64,000 nt of DNA, from NCBI GenBank assembly GCA_014584345.1, contig JACTNB010000016.1, forward strand, positions 1-64,000. Reading direction: 5' to 3'. How positions within the stretch are numbered: the stretch's first letter is position 1; every line of letters begins with the position of its first letter. The notes under the pieces are model-generated. The model worked only from the letters and a program-made list of their open reading frames with translations. It had not been told where the DNA came from and ran no database searches. This stretch comes from Planctomycetota bacterium (GTDB taxonomy: Bacteria > Planctomycetota > Planctomycetia > Planctomycetales > Planctomycetaceae). The translations under genes and the position numbers were made by a program. Positions 31,454 through 40,348 of this stretch are shown here, one piece after another.

Positions 31454-34400
31454 TCACGCGGGTGTCGAGACCGATTTCGCCCTGCCCCAGCCCCCGATCA
31501 CAATCAACGCAAGTTGACTGAACACAAACAGGGAAAGATAGAACAGTACTCCATCCGTAAAGCCGTACGAATGCAGCCCCACACCCAGTTCGTTCACGCC
31601 GAACCAGCTCCAGGACGTGGTGATATTCCCCGCTATGGCCAGCAGGGCCAACCCGCGATCCTTCACCAGTTTATCCCAGCGGGCATGCAACACCAGGGCA
31701 TTCCACAGTACGATGATCAACGCGCCGTTTTCCTTGGGGTCCCAGCCCCAGAAACGCCCCCAGGAATCGTCGGCCCACAAGCCCCCCAGCACGGTTCCCA
31801 CAAAGCTGAACCATAACGCAAAACAGAGCGTGCCATAAATCATGCGGGACAGGTTCTTCTCGAGCCATTCCGGTAATTGAATCCGCGATGCCCCGTGCAG
31901 CAGGTACATCGGCACCAGGGCCAGCGGAATCGCCAACAGGAACGGTCCCAGATTGCGGACCAGCAGAGGAATCCCCTCCTGATGCTGCAGTAACACGGCG
32001 GAGGCAACCGCCAGCAGCACCGCCACCGCCGACAGCGGATTCCCGCGGAAAACATAAATCACTCCCAGCAGGCCCGCCACGTACGTGGCGGCGTAGCCCA
32101 GGGTCACGCAGACCACATGCGTACTCAGCCAGAATTGCGTATCCAGCACGGCTTGCAACACCTTGAAGGTATCGCCATCGCCCGCCAGACCGTGAGCGAT
32201 CCACAACGAAGCAAACCCGGCCACACCAGCCAGCACGTTGCCTATCCCCAGTTTATAAATCGATTCAAAGGCAATGCCCATCAGCACCACGGCCCATCCA
32301 ATGAACACCGCCGAGGAATACAAATTGGTGACCGGGGGACGGCCGGAAATATGAATCCGCGCCCAGATCGCCCAGGTGTGCAACAGGAATGTCATCAGAA
32401 TCAATGCCAGGGAGGCACGATTCAACGGACGCAACGCGGCAGGGAGCAACCAGCCTCCCACCGCCAGCACGAACGCCAGCAGATAGATGAAGGCGGGCCA
32501 GAAAAACGGCGAAAACGAATTGAAATGGGCTTCAAAGGCCAGTTTGTCCGCATCCACCTTCTCGATGCGCCGCTCCTTTACCAGCCCCAGGTACTCCCTG
32601 ACCAGCTTATTAAACCCCGCGGGATCCTCGCCTTGAAAAGCCATGACGATCTCCGCGAATTTACTCGAAAACGGATTTGCCTCCACCCGAAATCCACCCG
32701 AGTAGAGGATATCCAGCAGAAACGCCTTCGAATACGTTTCCCAGTCGTTCCGCTGCAAGGCCGGTTCCAGTTCCCGAGTGAGTTCCGGCACCGGGGGAAT
32801 CAGTAGTGGGGGTGTTCGCTCGTCGAGGCTCCGCACCGAAGACAACGCGAACTTCATCTGCTCGCTCACATTCCCCCGCGTGGGGTCGATGGGAGGCGAT
32901 AGGAAGGAACGCGACAGCAGATCGACCAGCCCCAGCTTGCGTTCCAGTTCCAGCACTTTCCGCTGATAGACCGACAACAACTCCGGCGACTGCTTCTGCA
33001 GTTCGTGTGCCTCGCCTACCGCCGCAACCAGTTTCTGAATCCCCGGCTCGATCTCCGCCAAGGTGTATCGATGCGATTTCCGCCGTTCCAGTCCCAGGGT
33101 CGAAAGGACTTCGTCATTGTCGACGCGAATCACGGGACGTTCGAACGCCTCCGGAGAGCTGGTTGCCAGTTCCAGCAACCACTGAGTCGCGGATATGGTT
33201 TTTTCGTCCGTTCCCTTCTCCGGGGAGGCCTGGGTGTCGTGGGGTTCCGGCTTGATCGTTTCCCGATTGCTCAGGATGCGTACCACGTTCCGCGCCAGTG
33301 TATCCACGGGCTGGATCCGCCCCTCGTACGCCACGGGCAATTGACCAAACGCATACAGATCAAACGCCTGATCCGTGGCCCGGGGAACTTTCGCCAGACC
33401 GGCCAACCAGTAACCGCAGATCCCCACCAGCAACGCCGCGGGAAGATAGCCCAAGGCCCGACTTTCCCGGCGGGACTCCCCGCCGACGGCACCCGGCGTT
33501 TCCGTTACCACAATGCGACGATTCACAACGCGATCCAGAAACCGCAGTAATGTCAAACCGAACTGATACAACATCCCTATCGCGACAATCATGCAGGCCA
33601 CATAGGGAATCATCCAACCCTCGTTCCTTACCACCTGGAGCGTGGTCACTTCCTTGTTGCCCACTTTTTGATAGCCGCTCTGGTAGAAGGTTTCTCCCGC
33701 ATACCGTAGCGGATTATTCATCCAGATCTTTACCCGGCGGTCCTCCTTGCGGGTTTCGTCCACCAGCCGGATTTCCGACGAATAATTCATCGGCGTATTC
33801 GTCCCGATGTAGTCATCCTTGCGCACGTCGATCAGGTGAATCGAAAACGGCTTGTAGTTCCGCTTGAACCGCAACGCCAATTGCAACTCCCGTGTTCCCG
33901 CAGAGACCGTATCAATTTGGTCTATCGAAGCCGCCAACGCGGAGACCAGGGCAGTTTCACGCACTTGCCCGGTCTGTTTGTCGATCAAATCCACGTAGGC
34001 CGCGGGATAATCGGCGGCACTCTCCGTCCCGGCCGATTTCTTTAGGGGGACAATCGTGTGCGTACTCCCCAGACCGAACGTCGCGGGGTTGTCATCCCCC
34101 TCCGCTCGGCGTTTCAGATCGGCATTGGCAAAAAACTGGCGTACTTTGACATCGAACGGCAGTTCAGCATGGCGCAGCGGCTCGTCCTGAGACTCATTTT
34201 CCAACAGCAGTGCCACCGGAATGACGGTCTGAACGTCCTCCATCGCATCGGACGCATCGATAAAGACCAGTTCCGAAGTTCGAATATCCTGGACGTAATT
34301 ACTGGTATCCCCCTCCGCCAGAATCAGGTTGGCTTCTTCGTGCAACTGATGGACGACCAGTTCATTTGCCATCAGTAGCACCACACCCGCGTGCAGCAAA

Positions 34401-35197
34401 ACGATGCCGGCCCGTTTCCGGAACAGCAGCAAGCAGCCTCCCAGCAGCACGCCTCCCGCAAAGGTCGCCTGAATCAACTGCCACATAATCCGCATGGCCG
34501 AATTGTTCAGCCGCACCGCATCACCCCCAAATATCAGAAACAGGGCGGTGGCCAGAAACAGGACATGCAGAATGGCATAGGTCCAGAATTCGACCCGTTT
34601 ACCGCGATCGGAAGCATGCTTGCTCGCCGCGATGCCGCATCCCAAAGCCGGAATCAGCAGACCATAACACAGAATATTCCAATATTGATCCGCGCTGAAA
34701 TTGGCCGTTTCGTAAATCGCATCGCGTCCCGTGCCAAATTCGATCACGGCCCACGTCAAAACGATTCCCAGCAGCGTGACGATCCCCCCCCACATCAGAC
34801 GTTGCCCGCTGGCTTGCACCTTGAAGCGCAGGGAATGAGCCGCCAGCAAGTTCAGGGTCATTAAACCCCCGATGGTCCAACCGCCCGGGAACCAGAAGCC
34901 CCCGGGAATTTTCTGCATGGTCGGGACCCAGGTTTTCGGAAAGAAATCCTTAAATTCGATCCAGGCAAACCAGCAGCGAAAATACCCGCTGACCACCTCC
35001 CAGATATCTTTCTCCACCTGCGCCAATGTCCCTACCAGCACCAGGAAAATCCCCAGGGCAAACAACACGACGCTCAGCTTCAGCGAAGCCAGAGGCTTAA
35101 GATAACGCGCCGCCATTGCGGAAATCTCGATCGAATCCGAAGGGTCGATCCGCGATGGGGAAGGGGACGTAGCGGGGAGATCTTGCAGAGTGCTCAT
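31454..35197 (-). CDS. ccsBA: ResB-CcsA (CcsB/CcsA) fused cytochrome c maturation protein
   Basis: A 1247-residue system II cytochrome c synthetase that moves haem across the membrane and attaches it to CxxCH motifs. The N-terminal part is ResB/CcsB-like: LKPLASLKLSVVLFALGIFLV, a large periplasmic region, and NYSSEIRLVD.. with MNNPLRYAGETFYQSGYQ. The linker begins AYEGRIQPVDTLARN. The C-terminal part is CcsA-like with several helices and conserved His-containing segments, including the haem-handling WWD motif in WGRFWGWDPKENGALI. In many bacteria the two parts are separate proteins. The lipoprotein gene 57 bases upstream is on the same strand. Its targets could include the CxxCH proteins at 47-55 kb. 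Confidence 0.95.
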   Translation of the reverse strand: MSTLQDLPATSPSPSRIDPSDSIEISAMAARYLKPLASLKLSVVLFALGIFLVLVGTLAQVEKDIWEVVSGYFRCWFAWIEFKDFFPKTWVPTMQKIPGGFWFPGGWTIGGLMTLNLLAAHSLRFKVQASGQRLMWGGIVTLLGIVLTWAVIEFGTGRDAIYETANFSADQYWNILCYGLLIPALGCGIAASKHASDRGKRVEFWTYAILHVLFLATALFLIFGGDAVRLNNSAMRIMWQLIQATFAGGVLLGGCLLLFRKRAGIVLLHAGVVLLMANELVVHQLHEEANLILAEGDTSNYVQDIRTSELVFIDASDAMEDVQTVIPVALLLENESQDEPLRHAELPFDVKVRQFFANADLKRRAEGDDNPATFGLGSTHTIVPLKKSAGTESAADYPAAYVDLIDKQTGQVRETALVSALAASIDQIDTVSAGTRELQLALRFKRNYKPFSIHLIDVRKDDYIGTNTPMNYSSEIRLVDETRKEDRRVKIWMNNPLRYAGETFYQSGYQKVGNKEVTTLQVVRNEGWMIPYVACMIVAIGMLYQFGLTLLRFLDRVVNRRIVVTETPGAVGGESRRESRALGYLPAALLVGICGYWLAGLAKVPRATDQAFDLYAFGQLPVAYEGRIQPVDTLARNVVRILSNRETIKPEPHDTQASPEKGTDEKTISATQWLLELATSSPEAFERPVIRVDNDEVLSTLGLERRKSHRYTLAEIEPGIQKLVAAVGEAHELQKQSPELLSVYQRKVLELERKLGLVDLLSRSFLSPPIDPTRGNVSEQMKFALSSVRSLDERTPPLLIPPVPELTRELEPALQRNDWETYSKAFLLDILYSGGFRVEANPFSSKFAEIVMAFQGEDPAGFNKLVREYLGLVKERRIEKVDADKLAFEAHFNSFSPFFWPAFIYLLAFVLAVGGWLLPAALRPLNRASLALILMTFLLHTWAIWARIHISGRPPVTNLYSSAVFIGWAVVLMGIAFESIYKLGIGNVLAGVAGFASLWIAHGLAGDGDTFKVLQAVLDTQFWLSTHVVCVTLGYAATYVAGLLGVIYVFRGNPLSAVAVLLAVASAVLLQHQEGIPLLVRNLGPFLLAIPLALVPMYLLHGASRIQLPEWLEKNLSRMIYGTLCFALWFSFVGTVLGGLWADDSWGRFWGWDPKENGALIIVLWNALVLHARWDKLVKDRGLALLAIAGNITTSWSWFGVNELGVGLHSYGFTDGVLFYLSLFVFSQLALIVIGGWGRAKSVSTPA

Positions 35198-35254
35198 GAA
35201 AACCGCCTGCCTGCGAAATGCGAATAAAGCGGGAAATAATCCGGAAGTTCCATT

Positions 35255-35980
35255 TTATCGGGCAAACGGGGGACGCATGCCGGTCTCTTGCTGAGTTCCC
35301 ACGAGATTGACGAAATAAATCCGGCGGTCCCCAGCCACCACGCGGACACTCGTCTCCGAAGACAAGTCGTCCGTCGCTCCGGTGAGATCCGCCGACGCAA
35401 TCGGGCCCAGACCCACCTGCCCACGCCAGCGATTGATGTTATCCACCGCCTGGGTCACTTCGTCCCCACTGGTGGGCAGGCCGGATACGGACATCTCCAG
35501 CGGCCCCTCTGCCGAAGGGATGATCAACGTCGCAAATCGAAACTGGTTTCCTTCCCGCTGTTCCCAGCCTTCCGGTAACGACCAGGCAGGGCGCCCGTCC
35601 TTGTATTCCACCTGGGTGATAAAACCTGCCAGCACCTCGGCTTGGGACTGCACTGCAGCCACCGGACCGGTCAACTTGTAAAACCAGGTTTGCTCGGGCT
35701 GGGGAACAATCGCCGCCAGCATTCGAACGGGTTCGGCTGGCTTGGCAGGGGAGGCCATGGCCGGCGCTTCTTTTGCCGGTGCATTACTGGCAGCGGGCTC
35801 CACCTGATTTTTCGCCCGTACCTGATCCGGCTTTTCCGTACGGTATGAGTGAATCTCCGCCTGCTTGTCGCATCCCGGCAACCCCACCAGGATCAGCAGG
35901 ATCAAGGCTGACACGATCGAATACCTGCCAGAGTGGCTGACCAGGTGAGACGGAACGCGAAACAGATTTGCTTGACACAT
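35255..35980 (-). CDS. Lipoprotein of unknown function
   Basis: The 241-residue product has a lipoprotein signal peptide ending in a lipobox (LILLILVGLPGC, Cys at about 37). A Pro/Ala-rich linker follows, then a domain of about 130 residues (TWFYKLTGPVAAV, GRPAWSLPEGWEQREGNQFR, ATLIIPSAEGPLEMSVSGLP, NINRWRGQVGLGPI). Similar lipoproteins occur next to cytochrome c biogenesis genes in planctomycetes, as far as I recall. Co-transcription with the downstream ResB-CcsA fusion (57-base gap) suggests a role at the periplasmic face, but this is inferred. Start chosen at ATG 35980 to give a normal signal-peptide length. Confidence 0.78.
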   Translation of the reverse strand: MCQANLFRVPSHLVSHSGRYSIVSALILLILVGLPGCDKQAEIHSYRTEKPDQVRAKNQVEPAASNAPAKEAPAMASPAKPAEPVRMLAAIVPQPEQTWFYKLTGPVAAVQSQAEVLAGFITQVEYKDGRPAWSLPEGWEQREGNQFRFATLIIPSAEGPLEMSVSGLPTSGDEVTQAVDNINRWRGQVGLGPIASADLTGATDDLSSETSVRVVAGDRRIYFVNLVGTQQETGMRPPFAR

Positions 35981-36601
35981 CGGTAGAGGAGCCTCCGGAA
36001 CAGCAACGTCAGGGGGGAATACGTCCACAACCAGTGACACGGAAACCCAGCCATCGGAATGCGGGCAGATTCATCGCGGGTAGGAAAACATCCAAGGTAG
36101 GTCATATCATACTAACGCTCCAAGACAGCGGGGAGTAGCACGGACTTGATGATTTTTCAAACATTTGGTCGAAATCCACAAGAAACCGCAAAATCGGTAC
36201 TCCATCTGCTCAACAGAAAATGTGTAGGAAACACAAAGAGACATTTCCTGGCCCGTTTGACGCAACCTGCTCCACAAAAAAAGGTTGCATCAAACACAAC
36301 AATTCTGGATACCGGCGAATTCCTCTTTCCCTGTTTCTGAAATTGTAATAGGTTCTGTCCCAGGCGTGTAAACACTACAAAATCCTGGAGGGATTCGAGA
36401 GTTCGTTTACCGCACGAATGACAGTTGGTGCATCATCCCCTCCACCAGGACAGATTGTCCCAGGCAGGGACGTTCGCTGGCCGTTTTTTAACGTGATCTA
36501 TTTAACGCATACGTTTTATTCCTGCTTCGGAGCGTTGCTCCCCAGGAATGTCGCCGTTTGCACGGGTTATTCCTCCAGACGAATGGATTCGCGGAGAGAA
36601 C
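35981..36601. other. Divergent AT-richer intergenic region
   Basis: No gene seen; a 64-codon open frame at 36146-36340 has no supporting features. The stretch from about 36140 to 36400 is visibly richer in A and T than its surroundings and contains the inverted repeat at 36255-36295. It must hold promoters for the lipoprotein gene and the thioredoxin-trypsin gene. Confidence 0.45.
36255..36295. promoter_or_regulatory. 14-base inverted repeat, possible operator or hairpin
   Basis: GTTTGACGCAACCT (36255-36268) and AGGTTGCATCAAAC (36282-36295) are inverted copies with one mismatch, separated by 13 A-rich bases. Located in a divergent promoter region. A regulatory role is only inferred. Confidence 0.4.
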
Positions 36602-38371
36602 ATGAAAATTGCAGCTCAAGGTGCGATTGTAGGCTGTTTCAGCTTGTTGTGGACCAGCCTCGCCTTTGCCCAGAGTGCGGTACTGTATGACTTTACCGCC
36701 TCCTGGTGTGGCCCCTGCCAGCAGATGAGCCCGATCGTTCATAAACTGGCACGCGAAGGCTTTCCCGTGCAACAGGTCGATATCGACCAAAAACCCGATC
36801 TGGCAAGACGGTATAACATCTCTTCGATCCCGGCGTTCGTGTTGGTGGTCAACGGCCAGGAAGTCGATCGCTTTGTCGGCAGAACCACCGAAAGTCACCT
36901 GCGGCAAATGATGGCCAAGCTGCCTGCAAATACCGCCGGCGGAAACGCGCAGGCAACCACTCAGCAATCCCCTTCCTCCCCCACGTCACGCGGGGCCACG
37001 GGATACGAGCAGCCTCGCCTGGGAAATCCAGAACCATTTCCTTCCCATGGACAAATTGCTGGCGTGAATGCCGGACCCACTAACAGCAACGGGAACCCGC
37101 CCCCCGCAGCGCCGCAACCCGCACGCACTGCTCCCAATCACAGCCGAAACGAAGGTTACCCCGTCACTGCCGCGGTCCCCACTGGAAACCCCGGCACGCC
37201 GGGTGGCAATACCGGCAATACTCCGGTCATCCGTGCGCAATTCGACGAAAACAATAATGTGACCCATCCCACTCCGCATGTCGATTCCCGGGCCGCGAAT
37301 GTCCGTATTCGAATTCGCGACGACAAGGGCATCAACTACGGTTCGGGTACGGTCATCGAATCCCGGCCGGGCATCACCTATGTGCTTACATGTGGCCACA
37401 TTTTTCGAAATCTTTCGCCGAATTCCAGGGTGGATATCGATATCTTCACCGAGGATCGTTTCGAAACATTCGTGGGCAAAGTGGAAAAATACGATCTCGA
37501 TGCCGACGTGGGACTGGTTTCCCTCCCCACCGATGGCGTCCTGCCTGTCGCACGCCTGGCAATGCAGAATAAACCCTTGCGGGAAGGCGAAAATGTGCTC
37601 AGCATCGGGTGCAGCGGGGGGCAGCCCCCCTCCACCGAAGTCTTGAACGTAACCGCCTTGAATCGATATACCGGACCCGACAACGTCGAATGCACCGGGG
37701 TCCCCGTACAGGGACGTTCCGGCGGAGGATTATTCAACGAATCCAATGAAGTCGTTGGAGTTTGCATTGCCGCTGATCCCAAGGAAAAGCGAGGGCTCTA
37801 CGCAGGATTGGCACCCATTCTCGAATTGGTATCGAGTTGCGGCCTGGGCCATCTGATTCGGGGGGAATCGAATGCCGCCGCCCCCGATACCTCGCTCGCC
37901 TCCGGCAATATGCAGCCTTCCGAAATGCCGGGAACGTCTCCGGTTGAAGCCCCCGGTTTCCCCATGAACGGCACGGGTAACGTCGCGGAGTTCGCCACGA
38001 CACAGGAATTTCCCAACGCCCCCGCCATCACATCGCACGAGAGCCCACAGGGACGGGATATTCTCCAGCAGGCGAGTGGAGCCCGCTTGACCATCGTGAT
38101 TGAAGATCCGAATTCCCCGGGGCGCACCCAGGTTGTCATCATCCCGGCGGCGACCGCACGTTTGATTGCCGACCTGACCGGCGAGTTGCAAAACACCAGA
38201 ACGGTGGCAGCACATCGATCCCTCACGCATAACTCCCCGCACCCTTCCCCAGTGGAATTAGACGAGGCCCCCTTGTATCCGATGAGACGGACACTGCGTG
38301 AGGAAGATCGCTCGCTCACGCTGCCGACGGACTTTTCCGCTGCTCAACCCTACCGCAGGCAGCGCCCCTGA
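36602..38371 (+). CDS. Exported thioredoxin-trypsin fusion protein
   Basis: A 589-residue exported protein with two catalytic-type domains. After a signal peptide (cleavage near LAFAQ) comes a thioredoxin domain at about 24-115, with the redox motif ASWCGPCQQM and the cis-proline segment SIPAFVLV. A Pro/Asn/Gly-rich linker spans about 115-235. A trypsin-like serine protease domain follows (about 240-425). His is in VLTCGHIF, Asp in DADVGLVSLP, and Ser in the GRSGGGLF nucleophile loop. The last 160 residues are low complexity with one ordered segment (LTIVIEDPNSPGRTQVVIIP). Fusion of thioredoxin to a protease suggests processing of disulfide-bonded periplasmic proteins, which is inference. The ATG at 36602 follows GCGGAGAGAAC. 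Confidence 0.85.
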   Translation: MKIAAQGAIVGCFSLLWTSLAFAQSAVLYDFTASWCGPCQQMSPIVHKLAREGFPVQQVDIDQKPDLARRYNISSIPAFVLVVNGQEVDRFVGRTTESHLRQMMAKLPANTAGGNAQATTQQSPSSPTSRGATGYEQPRLGNPEPFPSHGQIAGVNAGPTNSNGNPPPAAPQPARTAPNHSRNEGYPVTAAVPTGNPGTPGGNTGNTPVIRAQFDENNNVTHPTPHVDSRAANVRIRIRDDKGINYGSGTVIESRPGITYVLTCGHIFRNLSPNSRVDIDIFTEDRFETFVGKVEKYDLDADVGLVSLPTDGVLPVARLAMQNKPLREGENVLSIGCSGGQPPSTEVLNVTALNRYTGPDNVECTGVPVQGRSGGGLFNESNEVVGVCIAADPKEKRGLYAGLAPILELVSSCGLGHLIRGESNAAAPDTSLASGNMQPSEMPGTSPVEAPGFPMNGTGNVAEFATTQEFPNAPAITSHESPQGRDILQQASGARLTIVIEDPNSPGRTQVVIIPAATARLIADLTGELQNTRTVAAHRSLTHNSPHPSPVELDEAPLYPMRRTLREEDRSLTLPTDFSAAQPYRRQRP

Positions 38372-38525
38372 AACGGGCCTGTAACGGCAATTCCTAAAAC
38401 ATCCGCAAGAGATGTTGCCATCCCCGAAGAAACTTTCAATAATTTCGCACGGAAAACCACGTATGGTATTTCCATTCCGCTGCGATTCGAACTTACCGGC
38501 TACACGATTCCATGGAGGACACACC

Positions 38526-39458
38526 GTGCCGATTTTTGCCGACAACTCCCTTACCATTGGCCACACTCCACTTGTTCAGGTCAATCGCCTGGCTGCCGGG
38601 CTTCCCGGGAATGTCCTGGCCAAAATCGAAGGCAGAAACCCTGCCTACAGCGTGAAATGCCGCATCGGCGCGAACATGATCTGGGACGCGGAACGCTCCG
38701 GAAAATTGAAACCCGGCATGAAAGTGGTCGAGCCGACCAGTGGAAACACCGGAATCGCCCTGGCCTTTGTCTGCGCGGCTCGCGGCTACCATCTCACCCT
38801 CTGCATGCCCGATACCATGTCTCTCGAACGGCGAATGATGCTCCGCTCCTTCGGGGCCAGTCTCGTTCTCACGCCGGGAGCCGAAGGCATGAAGGGGGCC
38901 ATTGCCCGAGCCACCGAAATGGCCGAGAATCCCGAATACTTCATGCCCCAGCAGTTCAAGAACCCCGCCAATCCTGAAATTCATTTTCTCACGACCGGCC
39001 CCGAAATCTGGGAAGATACCGAAGGAAATCTCGATTACTTCGTCGCGGGTGTCGGCACCGGCGGAACCATCACCGGTGTCACCCGTTTCCTCAAAAACGA
39101 AAAGAAACTCCCCCTCAAGTCCATCGCTGTTGAGCCCACGGGAAGCCCCGTCCTCTCCGGAGGACAACCGGGCAAGCATAAGATTCAGGGGATCGGCGCC
39201 GGATTTATCCCCGATATCCTCGATATGACTCTCGTGGACGAAGTGCTGCAGGTCACCGACGAGGAAGCCATGGAGACCGCCCGCCGCATCGCCCAGGAAG
39301 AAGGGATTACGTGTGGCATCAGTTGCGGAGCAGCCATGGCCGCTGCCCTGAAAGTCGCCTCGCGCCCCGAAGCCCAGGGGAAAAACATTGTGGTCGTGCT
39401 TCCCGATTCCGGAGAACGGTACCTCTCCACGCCACTTTACGACTATGCCCGCGAGTAA
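38526..39458 (+). CDS. cysK: Cysteine synthase A (O-acetylserine sulfhydrylase)
   Basis: This PLP enzyme makes cysteine from O-acetylserine and sulfide. The protein is very close to enterobacterial CysK along its whole 310 residues. It shares IFADNSLTIGHTPLV, the PLP-Lys region SVKCRIGANMIWDAE, EPTSGNTGIALAFV, GVGTGGTITGV, KIQGIGAGFIP and LPDSGERYLSTPL. The close match at the N-terminus supports the GTG at 38526, which has GGAGG at 38514-38518. The frame is open upstream, but that part does not fit the family. Monocistronic as far as seen. Confidence 0.96.
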   Translation: MPIFADNSLTIGHTPLVQVNRLAAGLPGNVLAKIEGRNPAYSVKCRIGANMIWDAERSGKLKPGMKVVEPTSGNTGIALAFVCAARGYHLTLCMPDTMSLERRMMLRSFGASLVLTPGAEGMKGAIARATEMAENPEYFMPQQFKNPANPEIHFLTTGPEIWEDTEGNLDYFVAGVGTGGTITGVTRFLKNEKKLPLKSIAVEPTGSPVLSGGQPGKHKIQGIGAGFIPDILDMTLVDEVLQVTDEEAMETARRIAQEEGITCGISCGAAMAAALKVASRPEAQGKNIVVVLPDSGERYLSTPLYDYARE

Positions 39459-39499
39459 ATCGTGGCCGCGGTTTCCACTCGAATGGATACCGCATAATT

Positions 39500-39516
39500 G
39501 GTACGCACAGCGTACC
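39500..39516. repeat. Short dispersed palindrome, copy 2
   Basis: GGTACGCACAGCGTACC, the most symmetrical of the three copies (GGTACGC-ACA-GCGTACC). It sits in the gap after cysK, where it could form a hairpin. Confidence 0.6.
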
Positions 39517-39674
39517 CTACGCTAAATTCGAAGCGAGTGGCGACAACCTCGGAATTTAACCGAGAGAATGCAGCAGGCTCGTAAACACAAACGACCACGC
39601 CCCACAAATCGTGCCCTCAAGTGTAGGCATCTGATTCTGGAAAGCGTGGTCTGTTTGTTTACTCAGTCCGAAAA

Positions 39675-40028
39675 CTACCACTCCACAACGGTCTCTTCGC
39701 CACTACAGCATGTTTCTTCCCCACAGGGGGCGCCCTTCACCACGGTCAGTCGATTAATCACCGTCTGCACGCCAGGCAAACACTTTACGTAGTCTTCGAT
39801 GTCGAAGTCCTCGTCTTCGCTGAACATAATCCCTTCCAGGCATATCGAATTGCACGCCAAGCGACGTACAACCAGCCCTTCGAACGACAATCCTGGCTTA
39901 CTCGTGAGCTGATTAGCTAGCTCGGTTTCCAACATATGGTTGCCCGCAAGCGAAGTCCCACTGGCCTGGAAGGAGTCCCCGCAATCCGTCCACTCTGTCA
40001 CAAAATCTGTCACGCGCCGGTCTTTCAT
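39675..40028 (-). CDS. Small BON-domain-like protein with C-terminal cysteines
   Basis: A 117-residue protein. Residues about 35-100 follow the BON pattern: two hydrophobic strands (GLVVRRLACNSICLEGIMFS), then a helix and GVQTVINRLTVV. BON domains usually bind membranes or ligands. No signal peptide is present, so the location is probably cytoplasmic. The C-terminus carries CGEETCCSGEE, an uncommon cysteine cluster that could bind metal. AAGGAG lies just upstream of the ATG on the minus strand, which decides the start. It converges on cysK. Confidence 0.7.
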   Translation of the reverse strand: MKDRRVTDFVTEWTDCGDSFQASGTSLAGNHMLETELANQLTSKPGLSFEGLVVRRLACNSICLEGIMFSEDEDFDIEDYVKCLPGVQTVINRLTVVKGAPCGEETCCSGEETVVEW

Positions 40029-40348
40029 CGCGGAACTCCTTCGCCGCAGGAATTGATGCTGGAACTCGAACGCTTTGAGCTCCACCATTTCCCATTGTAT
40101 CCGATTATTCAGATGCGCCAACAACAATTCGACACAACTTTATTTGTTGACACAACTTTCCAACGACTTGAATCCCCGGAACCGCAGCGGCAAATAAACT
40201 TTACAACCCTATACAAAACAATGCGTTACAACAAAGCAATTCCCGCCCCGCCTGAAGCAGGCCCCTTGCCAATCGTATGCGAGTCAATTTGACGCAGCAC
40301 TCCACACGGGCTCCATGGCCTGGGGTGCGATACCGAGGAGCGCAGGTG
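40029..40348. other. Intergenic region with a tandem repeat upstream of the BON-like gene
   Basis: No gene seen. It contains the candidate promoter at 40094-40121 and two copies of GACACAACTTT at 40131-40141 and 40149-40159. Composition is more AT-rich than the flanking genes. Confidence 0.45.
40094..40121 (-). promoter_or_regulatory. Candidate promoter of the BON-like gene
   Basis: On the minus strand a -35-like TTGGCG (40121-40116) is spaced 16 bases from a -10-like TACAAT (40099-40094), about 65 bases before the start codon. The two GACACAACTTT direct repeats lie immediately upstream. Confidence 0.35.

Noticed and set aside
36146..36340. A 64-codon open frame in the AT-rich intergenic region
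   Set aside because: It has no ribosome-binding site, no recognisable feature, and crosses the inverted repeat; it is more likely regulatory DNA.
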